A stretch of DNA of 64,000 bases from Williamsia limnetica (GTDB lineage Bacteria; Actinomycetota; Actinomycetes; Mycobacteriales; Mycobacteriaceae): the NCBI RefSeq assembly GCF_003217475.1, contig NZ_QJSP01000001.1, forward strand, positions 372,001 to 436,000. The letters are read 5' to 3'. Positions 23,908 through 32,362 of the stretch are shown one piece after another. Within the stretch, counting starts at the first letter, position 1. The number at the start of each line of letters is the position of its first letter. A program made the translations under genes and the position numbers. The notes beneath the pieces are model-generated. The model did no database searches. It saw only the letters and a program-made list of their open reading frames with translations, and was not told the origin of the DNA.

Positions 23908-25358
23908 CCCACCGACCCTTCCATCTGCAGTTCGATCAGTCGGTTGAGCTCGAGCGCGTACTCCATGGGGAGTTCCTTGGCGATCGGCTCCACGAATCCG
24001 CGGACCACCATGGCCATCGCCTCGTCCTCGGTCAGGCCGCGGCTCATCAGATAGAAGATCTGATCGTCGCTGACCTTGGAGACGGTTGCCTCGTGACCCA
24101 TGGTCACGTCGTCCTCACGGATGTCGACGTACGGGTAGGTGTCGCTGCGGCTGATCTGATCCACCAGCAGGGCGTCACACTTGACCGTCGAACGGCTGCC
24201 GTGTGCACCCTTGTTCACCTGGACCAGACCGCGGTACGACGCCCGGCCACCACCACGCGCCACCGACTTGCTGACGATGTTCGAGGACGTGTTCGGAGCC
24301 AGATGGACCATCTTCGAGCCGGTGTCCTGGTGCTGTCCGGGTCCGGCGAATGCCACCGAGAGGACCTCACCCTTGGCGCCTTCTCCGGTCATCCACACAG
24401 CCGGGTACTTCATGGTGACCTTGGAACCGATGTTGCCGTCGACCCACTCCATGGTGGCGCCGGCTTCGGCCTTGGCCCGCTTGGTCACCAGGTTGTAGAC
24501 GTTGTTCGACCAGTTCTGGATGGTGGTGTAACGGCAGCGGCCACCCTTCTTCACGATGATCTCGACGACAGCGGAGTGCAGCGAGTCGGTCTTGTAGATC
24601 GGCGCTGTGCAGCCCTCGACGTAATGCACATATGCACCCTCGTCGACGATGATCAGGGTCCGTTCGAACTGACCCATGTTCTCGGTGTTGATCCGGAAGT
24701 AGGCCTGCAACGGGATGTCGACGTGCACGCCCGGCGGCACGTAGATGAACGACCCACCCGACCACACGGCGGTGTTCAACGCGGAGAATTTGTTGTCCCC
24801 GGCCGGGATCACGGTTCCGAAGTACTCCTGGAACAGCTCGGGCTGCTCGCGCAGCGCGGTGTCCGTGTCGAGGAACAACACACCCTGCTCCTCGAGATCC
24901 TCGCGGATCGAGTGGTAGACGACCTCGGACTCGTACTGCGCCGCGACACCGGAGACCAGACGCTGCTTCTCCGCCTCGGGGATTCCGAGCTTGTCGTAGG
25001 TGTTCTTGATGTCCTCGGGCAGGTCATCCCAGGTGGCGGCCTGCTTCTCGCTGGACCGCACGAAGTACTTGATGTTCTCGAAGTCGATGCCGTCGAGATT
25101 CGAGCCCCAGCTCGGCATCGGCTTGCGCTCGAAGATCGACAGCGCCTTCAGACGTGCAGCGAGCATCCACTCGGGCTCGCTCTTCTTCGACGAGATGTCG
25201 GCGACGACCGCCTCGGAGATGCCGCGCTTCGCGCTTGCTCCCGCGACGTCCGAATCCGCCCAGCCGTATCCATAGGCGCCGAAAGAATCGATCGTCTCTT
25301 CCTGCGTCAGTACGCCCGCAGCTGCTGTCTGTGTGGGTGTCGGGTCTGTGACCGTCAT
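23904..25358 (-). CDS. sufB: SufB, Fe-S scaffold subunit
   Basis: Main scaffold subunit on which [4Fe-4S] clusters form. The 484 residues contain the SufB core ([40 protein letters not shown] with the conserved Cys, [40 protein letters not shown]). Unlike the M. tuberculosis orthologue as I recall it, no intein interrupts the reading frame. The ATG at 25356-25358 has GGAG upstream and overlaps the sufR stop by four bases; the open frame would add 32 residues inside sufR. Confidence 0.94.
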   Translation of the reverse strand: MTVTDPTPTQTAAAGVLTQEETIDSFGAYGYGWADSDVAGASAKRGISEAVVADISSKKSEPEWMLAARLKALSIFERKPMPSWGSNLDGIDFENIKYFVRSSEKQAATWDDLPEDIKNTYDKLGIPEAEKQRLVSGVAAQYESEVVYHSIREDLEEQGVLFLDTDTALREQPELFQEYFGTVIPAGDNKFSALNTAVWSGGSFIYVPPGVHVDIPLQAYFRINTENMGQFERTLIIVDEGAYVHYVEGCTAPIYKTDSLHSAVVEIIVKKGGRCRYTTIQNWSNNVYNLVTKRAKAEAGATMEWVDGNIGSKVTMKYPAVWMTGEGAKGEVLSVAFAGPGQHQDTGSKMVHLAPNTSSNIVSKSVARGGGRASYRGLVQVNKGAHGSRSTVKCDALLVDQISRSDTYPYVDIREDDVTMGHEATVSKVSDDQIFYLMSRGLTEDEAMAMVVRGFVEPIAKELPMEYALELNRLIELQMEGSVG

Positions 25359-26161
25359 GTGTGACTCCTTCCGGAGGCTGCCGGTGCCGACGCGGGCTGG
25401 GCGTCGACCTGATTTGCCACCTGCAGATTTGCAAGCGGCACATGGGTGGTGCATGCGCAGTCACCGTTGGCGATGGTTGCCAGGCGCTGCACGTGGGTAC
25501 CGAGTTTTTCGGTGAAGGCTGCTGTCTCCGCCTCGCAGAGTTCGGGGAACTCCGAGGCCACATGCGCCACCGGGCAGTGGTGCTGGCAGATCTGCACACC
25601 ATTACCAACGCGCCGAGTGGTCGCAGAAAATCCCGCACTGGTCAGTGCTTCGGCAATTTCTTCTGCCGTGCGTTCGAGCTCTTCCGGCGAACTGCCGGAC
25701 ACCTGCACGTCAGAGACGATTTCTTGAGCACGGTCCCGGGCGAACTCCTGGACCGCCTCTTCGCCTCCGATACGACGGAGTCGTCGCATGACGGCGCCCG
25801 CGAGGTCGTCGTAGGCGTGCTTGAGCCGACCGCGACCTGCAGCGGTGAGCTGGAAGTGTTTGGCGGGCCTACCGCGGCCACGCTGGGCGTACCGCGGCGC
25901 GGCGGTGGATACCACGTCACCCGTGGCGATCATCGCGTCGAGATGACGCCGGACCGCAGTGGGGGTGATCCCGAGTTCTTCGCCGATGTGGCCGGCGGTC
26001 ACGGGCCCCTGTTCCAGGATCAGTGTGACCACCGCGGCACGGGTGTGGCCGTCATGACTGACGGTCACCGGACTGTGCAGTCCGTCGGCGCCCTGTGTGC
26101 CCGGCGCATCAGAGATCGATGCCACCGCGAGGGCATGCGAGCGTTCCTGAGCCGTTTTCAC
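25355..26161 (-). CDS. sufR: SufR-type Fe-S transcriptional regulator of the suf operon
   Basis: Winged-helix repressor that senses Fe-S status and controls suf. The 268 residues hold an N-terminal helix-turn-helix ([35 protein letters not shown]) and a C-terminal cysteine-rich cluster site: [20 protein letters not shown] followed by NGDCACTTH. The GTG at 26159-26161 is used; it has no Shine-Dalgarno, and a TAACAC element lies 7 bases before it, as for a leaderless transcript. A GTG at 26123-26125 is the alternative. Stop overlaps sufB by four bases. It is divergent from mptB. Confidence 0.88.
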   Translation of the reverse strand: MKTAQERSHALAVASISDAPGTQGADGLHSPVTVSHDGHTRAAVVTLILEQGPVTAGHIGEELGITPTAVRRHLDAMIATGDVVSTAAPRYAQRGRGRPAKHFQLTAAGRGRLKHAYDDLAGAVMRRLRRIGGEEAVQEFARDRAQEIVSDVQVSGSSPEELERTAEEIAEALTSAGFSATTRRVGNGVQICQHHCPVAHVASEFPELCEAETAAFTEKLGTHVQRLATIANGDCACTTHVPLANLQVANQVDAQPASAPAASGRSHT

Positions 26162-26172
26162 AACACAAGTGT
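26158..26172 (-). promoter_or_regulatory. SufR-type inverted repeat overlapping the sufR start
   Basis: On the minus strand ACACTTGTGTTGTGA reads ACACT-N5-TGTGA. As I recall, this is the motif reported for SufR of M. tuberculosis at its own suf promoter. It overlaps the proposed -10 element and GTG start of sufR, so binding would repress the whole suf operon. An overlapping shorter palindrome is AACAC-AA-GTGTT on the plus strand (26162-26173). Confidence 0.7.
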
Positions 26173-26195
26173 TACCGAAATAAGATTCGATTGCT

Positions 26196-26213
26196 AGCAA
26201 GGGTCACCTTGCT
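26196..26213. promoter_or_regulatory. DtxR/IdeR-like palindrome in the sufR-mptB gap
   Basis: AGCAAGGGTCACCTTGCT has two perfect 7-base arms around GTCA. Its centre AGGGTCACCT matches 8 of 10 bases of the IdeR core AGGCTAACCT. It lies 35-52 bases upstream of the sufR start, near a -35 position. Iron control of the suf operon is plausible, but the outer arms differ from the full 19-base IdeR box, so the assignment is tentative. Confidence 0.4.
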
Positions 26214-26288
26214 TGGCAGTGTCTGTTACATCACCCCGGCATCGCAGGGCGTCCGTGATGGCCTCACCGGCGCACATCGTCGTGCGAT

Positions 26289-26304
26289 TACAGTCTCACC
26301 TGTG
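26289..26304 (+). promoter_or_regulatory. Leaderless promoter of mptB
   Basis: TACAGT at 26289-26294 lies 7 bases before the GTG start at 26302. No ribosome-binding site precedes that GTG, so a leaderless transcript is likely. This element also favours the 26302 start over the longer open frame. Confidence 0.5.
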
Positions 26305-28149
26305 CCGGAACCCACAGCCACCGATCTCGACGCGAGTGCTCCGGCAACAGCTCAGCCCAAACCCGTACGGATGGCACTCGGTCGTACCGCCGACTATCTG
26401 GGCCTTCGCCGTGCCGGGGCGAGCCGGCCCGGGCGCGATTCCACGGGTGACTACGGGTTGGCCGTCGCCAAACTCCACGGCGACGAGGGTGAGGTGGGCC
26501 CACTCAACCGCGAAGAATCACGACGACTCCTCAAGATCCGTTTGTTCGGGGCCACCGGCGCCGTACTGGTCCTGGTCGGAGCCCTCGGAACCGGCGCGTT
26601 GCCCGTCCTCCAAAATCCCCTCGCGGGTGCCCGCGTGCTGTCACTTCCCTCCCGGATGTGGCCGACCGCGCTGACCTTCTCCCTGGCGGGCACGGTGATC
26701 CTGGTCCTCGCCTGGCTGCTCCTCGGGCGTTTCGCCGTCGGCCGACTCGGGGTCGACGTGATGAAAGGCCACACCCCGAAACGCCGGATGACCCGCCGTC
26801 AGGCCGATCGCACCCTGTTGGTGTGGCTGCTGCCGTTCGTCGTCGCACCACCGATGCTCAGCAAGGACGTCTACTCGTACCTGGCGCAGAGCGAGATCGC
26901 TGCCCGCGGACTCGACCCGTACTCGGTCAGCCCTGCGGCGGGCCTCGGGATAGACCACGTGTTCACCCGGTCGGTGCCCAACTTGTGGCGAGAAACACCT
27001 GCGCCGTACGGTCCCCTGTTCCTCTGGCTGGGCGACGGCATCACTCACATCACGGGCGAGTACATCCCCGCTGCACTCGTGGCACACCGAGCCCTCGCAC
27101 TGTTCGGGGTCGCGTTGATCGTCTGGGCTCTCCCGCGGCTGGCCAAGAGGTGCGGCGTCTCCCCCGTGGCCGCCCTGTGGCTCGGCGCGATGAATCCCCT
27201 GCTGATCCTGCATCTCGTCGGAGGTATCCACAACGAGGCGCTGATGCTCGGGATGATGCTGGCCGGCATCGAGATCTGTTTCCGGGGCATCGATTCCCCA
27301 GAGCGATTACGAAGACCCGGGTCATGGCTGCCTTCCGCTGCAGGGTGGTTACTGCTGGCGGGCGCCGTGCTACTCGCCGCGTCGGCGATGATCAAGATCG
27401 CCTCGGTGCTCGCGTTCGGGTTCGTCGGAGTCGCACTGGCCAGACGATGGGGTGCCACCCTGCCCGCCCTTCGGCACGCTCCACCCCGCGAGTACTGGCA
27501 GAGGTCCAAACGAAGCGTCGTCGCGTTACTGGGATCCGCGGGGCTGCTGGGGGTGATCCTCGGCAGCGTCACCGCCGCCATCTCCCTCGGGACGGGCCTC
27601 GGATTCGGCTGGACCACGACGCTCTCGACCGGCGATGTCGTGCGGTCGTGGATGTCCATGCCGACGTTCCTCTCCGTGACCACCGGCCGGATCGGGGTGC
27701 AACTAGGACTCGGCGACCACACCCAGGCGATGCTCGACGTCGCCCGACCGGTCGCTCAGGTGATAGCCGCGATCCTCGTCGTCCGCTGGCTGCTGGCTGC
27801 GCTCGCAGGACGCCTGCACCCGGTCGGCGCACTCGGGATCGCGATGGGCACCTTCGTGCTGCTGTTCCCGTTCGTCCAGCCCTGGTATCTGCTGTGGGCG
27901 ATCATCCCGCTGGCGGCCTGGGCAACGGGTCGTTGGTTCCGGATCACCGCCATCACCGTCTCGGCGATCATCTCCGTGGTCGTCCTGCCGACCGGGGCGG
28001 GAACACGCGGGTTCCAGCTCGCCGAGGCGATCGTCGCGGCGGTCCTGCTTGTGGCGATACTCACAGCGCTGTTCTTCGAGGAAATGCCCTGGCAGCGCCG
28101 ACGCCGAGCAAAGGCCGACGTCGCCGAGTCCGTGGGGTCGGTCCACTGA
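26302..28149 (+). CDS. mptB: Alpha-(1->6)-mannosyltransferase MptB
   Basis: GT-C membrane glycosyltransferase that uses polyprenyl-phosphomannose to build the alpha-(1,6)-mannan core of lipomannan and lipoarabinomannan. The 615 residues have a soluble N-terminus and about a dozen membrane segments. The family core is evident: PPMLSKDVYSYLAQSEIAAR with the acidic residue of the first loop, VPNLWRETPAPYGPLFLWLG, NPLLILHLVGGIHNEALMLG and FPFVQPWYLLWAIIPLAAWA, all near-identical to Rv1459c. The GTG at 26302 is chosen; the open frame would otherwise run 69 codons back through sufR regulatory sites. Confidence 0.92.
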   Translation: MPEPTATDLDASAPATAQPKPVRMALGRTADYLGLRRAGASRPGRDSTGDYGLAVAKLHGDEGEVGPLNREESRRLLKIRLFGATGAVLVLVGALGTGALPVLQNPLAGARVLSLPSRMWPTALTFSLAGTVILVLAWLLLGRFAVGRLGVDVMKGHTPKRRMTRRQADRTLLVWLLPFVVAPPMLSKDVYSYLAQSEIAARGLDPYSVSPAAGLGIDHVFTRSVPNLWRETPAPYGPLFLWLGDGITHITGEYIPAALVAHRALALFGVALIVWALPRLAKRCGVSPVAALWLGAMNPLLILHLVGGIHNEALMLGMMLAGIEICFRGIDSPERLRRPGSWLPSAAGWLLLAGAVLLAASAMIKIASVLAFGFVGVALARRWGATLPALRHAPPREYWQRSKRSVVALLGSAGLLGVILGSVTAAISLGTGLGFGWTTTLSTGDVVRSWMSMPTFLSVTTGRIGVQLGLGDHTQAMLDVARPVAQVIAAILVVRWLLAALAGRLHPVGALGIAMGTFVLLFPFVQPWYLLWAIIPLAAWATGRWFRITAITVSAIISVVVLPTGAGTRGFQLAEAIVAAVLLVAILTALFFEEMPWQRRRRAKADVAESVGSVH

Positions 28150-28218
28150 CGACCGTGGCCGGTCGCGGCGGTCACCCGTGTTCCGTACCGCACCAATCGA
28201 CGCTTACTCTTGGACGTT

Positions 28219-29184
28219 GTGAGTAGCCCCTCGTCCGCAGCCGGTGTCACCGGCGCTGCGGCGGCCGGTCCGGCCCTGTCGGTCAAGGGACTCGTGAAAC
28301 GTTACGGAGACACCACTGCGGTGGGCGGGCTAGATCTCGAACTCCAGACCGGTGAGATCCTCGCGATCCTCGGGCCCAACGGCGCCGGGAAGACCACCAC
28401 GGTGGAAATCTGCGAAGGATTCCAGTCCCCTGACGAAGGGGAGGTCACGTTGCTGGGTCTCGACCCCATCGCCGACAACGAGAAGGTACGCAGCCGGATC
28501 GGCGTCATGCTGCAGGGAGGCGGCGCCTACCCCGGTGCCCGCGCGGGCGAGATGCTGCGTCTGTGCGCCGCGTACTCCGCCGACCCGATCGATCCGGACT
28601 GGCTTCTGGAGAACCTTGGTCTCGTCGAAGCGCAACGTACCTCCTACCGGCGCCTGTCCGGCGGTCAACAACAACGGCTCGCCCTGGCATGCGCTCTGGT
28701 GGGACGTCCCGAGGTCGTGTTCCTCGACGAACCGACGGCCGGCATGGACGCCCACGCCCGGATCATGGTCTGGGAACTGATCGATCGGCTCCGGGCGGAT
28801 GGGGTCTCGGTACTCCTGACCACCCACCTCATGGACGAGGCCGAAGAACTCGCGGATCAGTTGATCATCATCGACCATGGCGTCGAGGTCGCCAAGGGCA
28901 CACCTGCCGAACTGACCAGCCGTGGCGCCGAGAACGAGTTGCGGTTTCACGCCCCGCGCGGCCTGGACCTGACACTGCTGGAAACAGTTCTCCCCGAGGG
29001 CTATTCGTGTAGCGAATTCTCGCCTGGCGGATATCTGGTGCGCGGTCAGGTGACACCACAGGTGCTGGCCACGGTGACGGGCTGGTGCGCCAAGATCAAC
29101 GTGCTCGCCACTGATCTCAGGGTCGAGACCCGAAGCCTCGAGGACGTCTTCCTGGAACTGACCGGACGAGGTATGCGCGGATGA
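28219..29184 (+). CDS. ABC transporter ATP-binding protein (Rv1458c-like)
   Basis: ATPase of a DrrA-type ABC exporter; forms a pair with the next gene. The 321 residues show Walker A GPNGAGKT (52-59), signature LSGGQQQRLALACAL, Walker B VVFLDEPTAGMD and the switch His in LLTTHLMDEAEELADQ. The C-terminal extension (about 230-321) is typical of the daunorubicin-resistance-like subclass. The substrate is unknown; the place beside mptB and ctaA is conserved in mycobacteria. GTG at 28219 is chosen; a TTG at 28210 is in frame. A TACTCT lies at 28204-28209. Confidence 0.88.
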   Translation: MSSPSSAAGVTGAAAAGPALSVKGLVKRYGDTTAVGGLDLELQTGEILAILGPNGAGKTTTVEICEGFQSPDEGEVTLLGLDPIADNEKVRSRIGVMLQGGGAYPGARAGEMLRLCAAYSADPIDPDWLLENLGLVEAQRTSYRRLSGGQQQRLALACALVGRPEVVFLDEPTAGMDAHARIMVWELIDRLRADGVSVLLTTHLMDEAEELADQLIIIDHGVEVAKGTPAELTSRGAENELRFHAPRGLDLTLLETVLPEGYSCSEFSPGGYLVRGQVTPQVLATVTGWCAKINVLATDLRVETRSLEDVFLELTGRGMRG

Positions 29185-29960
29185 CCGTTCCCAACCGATT
29201 CGCCGCAGGTACCTTCACACCCCGCCCGAGCCCCGCACCGATCAGGACGATGATCGCGGCGCAGTCGCGCATCGAGTTGATGCTCCTGCTCCGCAACGGC
29301 GAGCAGCAACTGCTCACGATGTTCATCCCGATCACCTTGCTCATCGGGCTGTGCCTGCTCCCGATCGGCGACTTCGACGAGTCCCGCACCGATCTGTTCG
29401 TGCCTGCCATCATGACCGTCGCAGTGATGTCGACTGCGTTCACAGGCCAGGCCATCGCCGTCGGTTTCGACCGGCGCTACGGAGCGCTCAAACGTCTCGG
29501 GGCGACTCCGCTACCGCGATGGGGTGTGATCGCCGGTAAGTCGATCGCCGTCGCGGTCGTCGTCAGCATCCAGGCGATCATCCTCGGTGGGATCGGTGCT
29601 GCCCTGGGCTGGCGGCCTTCCGTTGCGGGGCTGTTGCTCGGCATCATCGCCATCGCGGTCGGCACGCTGGCCTTCTCGGCCATGGGGTTGCTGCTGGGCG
29701 GCACGCTGAAGGCCGAGGTGGTGCTCGCGCTGGCCAATCTCCTGTGGTTCGCATTCCTGGGGATCGGCTCGATCGTGGTGCTCGGCGACCGCGTGCCGGA
29801 TGCCGCCCAGTGGATTGCCCGGTGTACACCGTCAGGCGCCTTGAGTGAGGCACTGCATCAGGCCACCGCCGGGTCGGTCGACCTCTTCGGACTGGCGGTC
29901 CTGGCGGTGTGGGGGATCGTGTCCGGCGTCGCAGCCGTGAGGTATTTCAAGTTCACCTGA
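29181..29960 (+). CDS. ABC-2 type transporter permease (Rv1457c-like)
   Basis: Membrane subunit of the exporter with the preceding ATPase. The 259 residues contain about six membrane segments (TMFIPITLLIGLCLLPIG, FVPAIMTVAVMSTAFTGQAI, IAVAVVVSIQAIILGGIGAA, VAGLLLGIIAIAVGTLAFSA and two more) and the cytosolic coupling stretch FDRRYGALKRLGATPLPRWG. It overlaps the ATPase stop by four bases (ATGA), so the two are coupled. Substrate unknown; a heme-related or lipid cargo could be guessed from ctaA next door, but nothing in the sequence decides it. Confidence 0.87.
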   Translation: MTVPNRFAAGTFTPRPSPAPIRTMIAAQSRIELMLLLRNGEQQLLTMFIPITLLIGLCLLPIGDFDESRTDLFVPAIMTVAVMSTAFTGQAIAVGFDRRYGALKRLGATPLPRWGVIAGKSIAVAVVVSIQAIILGGIGAALGWRPSVAGLLLGIIAIAVGTLAFSAMGLLLGGTLKAEVVLALANLLWFAFLGIGSIVVLGDRVPDAAQWIARCTPSGALSEALHQATAGSVDLFGLAVLAVWGIVSGVAAVRYFKFT

Positions 29961-29985
29961 CGCCGGAGGTCATCGGACGGCAGCC

Positions 29986-30001
29986 TACGATCAATAGCGT
30001 G
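29986..30001 (+). promoter_or_regulatory. Leaderless promoter of ctaA
   Basis: TACGAT at 29986-29991 is 7 bases upstream of the GTG start of ctaA (29999). With no Shine-Dalgarno at proper distance, ctaA is probably transcribed from its own leaderless promoter besides any read-through from the ABC genes. Confidence 0.5.
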
Positions 30002-30982
30002 TATCGCCTGTTTGTCCGGCTCGTCGACCGGCTCCCCCTCCCCTCACTCCGTGTCCAGGTCGGTATCGCCATCGCTGTGGTACTGACCCAGGCGGGCATC
30101 GCAGTCACCGGCGCCGTGGTCCGCGTGACGGCGTCGGGCCTCGGCTGCCCGACCTGGCCACAGTGTTTCCCGGGCAGTTTCACGCCGGTTCAGCACGGCG
30201 AGGTCGCGGCGATCCATCAAGCGGTCGAGTTCGGTAATCGGATGCTCACGTTCCTCGTGGTCCTGACCGCGGCGCTGATCGTCATCGCCGTGACCCGGGC
30301 CAGGCGACGCCACGAGGTCCGTGTGTACGCGTGGCTGATGCCGGTGTCCACCGTCGTACAGGCTGTGATGGGTGGCATCACCGTGCTGACAGGCCTGCTC
30401 TGGTGGACTGTGGCAATTCATCTACTGCTGTCGATGGCCATGGTCTGGCTGGCGGTGCTGTTGCTGGAGAAGGTTCGCGAACCCGATGACGCGGTGGCCA
30501 TCCCGGAAGTGCCTGTTGCGCTGCGGTGGCTGACCGCATTGTCCGCTGTCCTGATGGGCGCGGTACTCGTCGCGGGGACGATGGTCACCGGCGCAGGCCC
30601 TCACGCCGGGGACAAGAGCATCGAGAAGCCCGTCCCCCGGCTTGCCGTCGAGATCACGACCCTGGTGCACCTGCACGCAGATCTGCTGATCGCCTACCTG
30701 TCGGTACTCGTCGCGATCGGATTCGCACTGTTCGCGGTCGGGGCGTCGCGACGTCTCAAGAAGCGGCTGTATGTCGTCGTCGCAGTGGTGGCCGCTCAGG
30801 CGTTGGTGGGGGTCACGCAGTACGTCACCGACATCCCCGCCGCGCTGGTGGTCGTCCACGTCGCCGGAGCCGGAGCGTGTGTCGCGGCGACTGCGGCGCT
30901 GTGGATCGCGATGCGGCCCCGTTTGTCGTCGGTCGCCCTGGATCAGACGAGGCCCGAACGGTCGACCGCCGCACTGAGCTGA
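29999..30982 (+). CDS. ctaA: Heme A synthase CtaA/COX15
   Basis: Integral membrane enzyme that oxidises the C8 methyl of heme O to give heme A for the aa3 cytochrome oxidase. The 327 residues have eight membrane segments and the family motifs GAVVRVTASGLGCPTWPQCF (with the conserved Cys pair), AAIHQAVEFGNRMLTFLV with the heme-ligand His, and TTLVHLHADLLIAYLSV in the second half. The GTG at 29999 is supported by the leaderless promoter and by homology. The partner heme O synthase gene ctaB lies 3 kb downstream on the other strand. Confidence 0.92.
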   Translation: MYRLFVRLVDRLPLPSLRVQVGIAIAVVLTQAGIAVTGAVVRVTASGLGCPTWPQCFPGSFTPVQHGEVAAIHQAVEFGNRMLTFLVVLTAALIVIAVTRARRRHEVRVYAWLMPVSTVVQAVMGGITVLTGLLWWTVAIHLLLSMAMVWLAVLLLEKVREPDDAVAIPEVPVALRWLTALSAVLMGAVLVAGTMVTGAGPHAGDKSIEKPVPRLAVEITTLVHLHADLLIAYLSVLVAIGFALFAVGASRRLKKRLYVVVAVVAAQALVGVTQYVTDIPAALVVVHVAGAGACVAATAALWIAMRPRLSSVALDQTRPERSTAALS

Positions 30983-30993
30983 ACGCCGAGGAC

Positions 30994-31287
30994 TCAGGTG
31001 TTCGCGACCCAGCCCGCCATCTTGCGGTAATGACCGGGCCGGACCTCCGCCGACGAGGTCAGCTCCCTGTCCCACTCGCCGATCTCCACGCCGTCCACCT
31101 TGTCGACGATCGCCTTCGCCGTCTCGAGGTCTGCGACGACCTGGTCACCGAGGATGCCGCCCTGCCCGCCGACAAGCGTGATGCGTACGCCCGCAGCCCC
31201 GACTGGTTGCAGGACCGCGGTGGCCGAACCACCCTCACGGGCCACGTACTTGGTGATCGCGGAGATGACGCCCTGGTGCTCAGTCAT
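30994..31287 (-). CDS. Uncharacterised 97-residue protein
   Basis: I do not recognise a named family. The small soluble protein begins MTEHQGVISAITKYVAREGG and has an alternating strand/helix pattern (GVRITLVGGQGGILGDQVVA, then LETAKAIVDKVDGVEIGEWD) and an aromatic, basic C-terminus (HYRKMAGWVANT). No membrane segment or cysteine. The ATG at 31285-31287 is chosen over one 4 codons upstream. It is convergent with ctaA (11-base gap) and divergent from the quinone oxidoreductase. M. tuberculosis has a small conserved gene at the same position (Rv1455). Confidence 0.7.
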   Translation of the reverse strand: MTEHQGVISAITKYVAREGGSATAVLQPVGAAGVRITLVGGQGGILGDQVVADLETAKAIVDKVDGVEIGEWDRELTSSAEVRPGHYRKMAGWVANT

Positions 31288-31349
31288 GGGAAACAGCATA
31301 GAGCCGCACCATCGCGAGCCCGGTGACAGGTCGGTTCATCGGGTCCGCG

Positions 31350-31364
31350 TACAACGGAATCATG
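31350..31364 (+). promoter_or_regulatory. Leaderless promoter of the quinone oxidoreductase gene
   Basis: TACAAC at 31350-31355 lies 6 bases before the ATG at 31362; there is no ribosome-binding site. This supports the 31362 start over the in-frame codon 39 bases upstream. Confidence 0.45.
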
Positions 31365-32336
31365 CATGCGATAACGGTCAGTCAGCACGGTGGTCCAGAA
31401 GAACTCCGGCCTATGAGCGTGCCGGACCCGGAGCCGGGGCCCGGTGAGGTGCTCGTCCGGGTTGCCGCCAGCGGCGTCAATTTCATCGACACCTACCAGC
31501 GGTCGGGCGCCTACTCGATGAAATTGCCGTACGTCCCCGGCAGCGAGGGCGCCGGAGAGGTCATCGCGATCGGGGATGAGGTCACGTCGGTCGCCGTCGG
31601 TCAGCGCGTTGCCTGGTGCGACGCGCCCGGCAGTTACGCCGAACTCGTCCTGGTCCGGGCAACACGGGCGGTGCCGGTGCCCGACGGTGTGGACGATCAG
31701 GTGGCCGCATCGGCGCTGCTGCAGGGACTCACCGCCCACTACCTGCTGGACGGGTCGGCCCATCCCCAGCCGGACCAGACGATTCTCGTCCACGCCGGGG
31801 CGGGTGGCGTCGGACTGGTGTTGACGCAGATGGCGAAGGCGAAGGGCTTGCGGGTCATCACGACCGTGTCCTCCGACGCCAAAGAAGCGCTCTCACGCGA
31901 GGCGGGTGCAGACGAGGTGCTGCGTTACGGCGACGACCTCGCCGAGCGGGTCCGTGGTCTGACAGAGGGTCGCGGGGTCGCGGTCAGCTACGACGGAGTC
32001 GGCGCAGACACCTTCGAACAGAGTCTGGCCGCCACCGCCGTACGCGGTGTCGTCGTGCTGTTCGGGGCGGCGAGCGGACCGGTGCCCCCCTTCGATCTCC
32101 AGCGGCTCAACGCAGCGGGATCACTGTCGGTCACCCGTCCCAAGCTCGGGGATTTCATCGCCGACGATGCCGAGTTCACGTGGCGCGCCGGTGAGGTGAT
32201 CGACGGAATCGCGAACGGCACTGTGAAGGTACTCGTCGGGCACACTTACCCACTGGCAGAGGCGGCGCAGGCGCACCGCGACCTCGCGGCCCGCACCACC
32301 ACCGGTTCGGTGGTACTACTCCCAGCCCACGGCTGA
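31362..32336 (+). CDS. qor: NADPH:quinone oxidoreductase (zinc-free MDR family, Rv1454c-like)
   Basis: Quinone reductase of the medium-chain dehydrogenase superfamily. The 324 residues show SGVNFIDTYQRSGAYSMKLPYVPGSEGAG at the N-terminus and the NADPH fold HAGAGGVGLVLTQMAKAKGL (about 143-162), followed by the domain FGAASGPVPPFDLQRLNAAG usual in bacterial Qor. The zinc ligands of alcohol dehydrogenases are missing, as expected. It is the counterpart of Rv1454c. It ends in a short hairpin before the convergent membrane protein gene. Confidence 0.9.
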   Translation: MHAITVSQHGGPEELRPMSVPDPEPGPGEVLVRVAASGVNFIDTYQRSGAYSMKLPYVPGSEGAGEVIAIGDEVTSVAVGQRVAWCDAPGSYAELVLVRATRAVPVPDGVDDQVAASALLQGLTAHYLLDGSAHPQPDQTILVHAGAGGVGLVLTQMAKAKGLRVITTVSSDAKEALSREAGADEVLRYGDDLAERVRGLTEGRGVAVSYDGVGADTFEQSLAATAVRGVVVLFGAASGPVPPFDLQRLNAAGSLSVTRPKLGDFIADDAEFTWRAGEVIDGIANGTVKVLVGHTYPLAEAAQAHRDLAARTTTGSVVLLPAHG

Positions 32337-32339
32337 ATC

Positions 32340-32357
32340 GCCACGGGTCACCGTGGC
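32340..32357. terminator. Bidirectional hairpin between qor and the convergent membrane protein gene
   Basis: GCCACGGGTCACCGTGGC is a perfect 7-bp stem with a 4-base loop, filling most of the 26-base gap between two convergent stops. No U-tract follows, as is common in high-GC Actinobacteria. Confidence 0.55.
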
Positions 32358-32362
32358 TCGAC

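Noticed and set aside
23904-25358. An intein in SufB, as in M. tuberculosis
   Set aside because: The SufB frame is continuous at normal length (484 residues) with no intein splice motifs.
24093-25364. A 423-codon plus-strand frame opposite sufB
   Set aside because: Antisense shadow of sufB; no ribosome-binding site and no recognisable domain.
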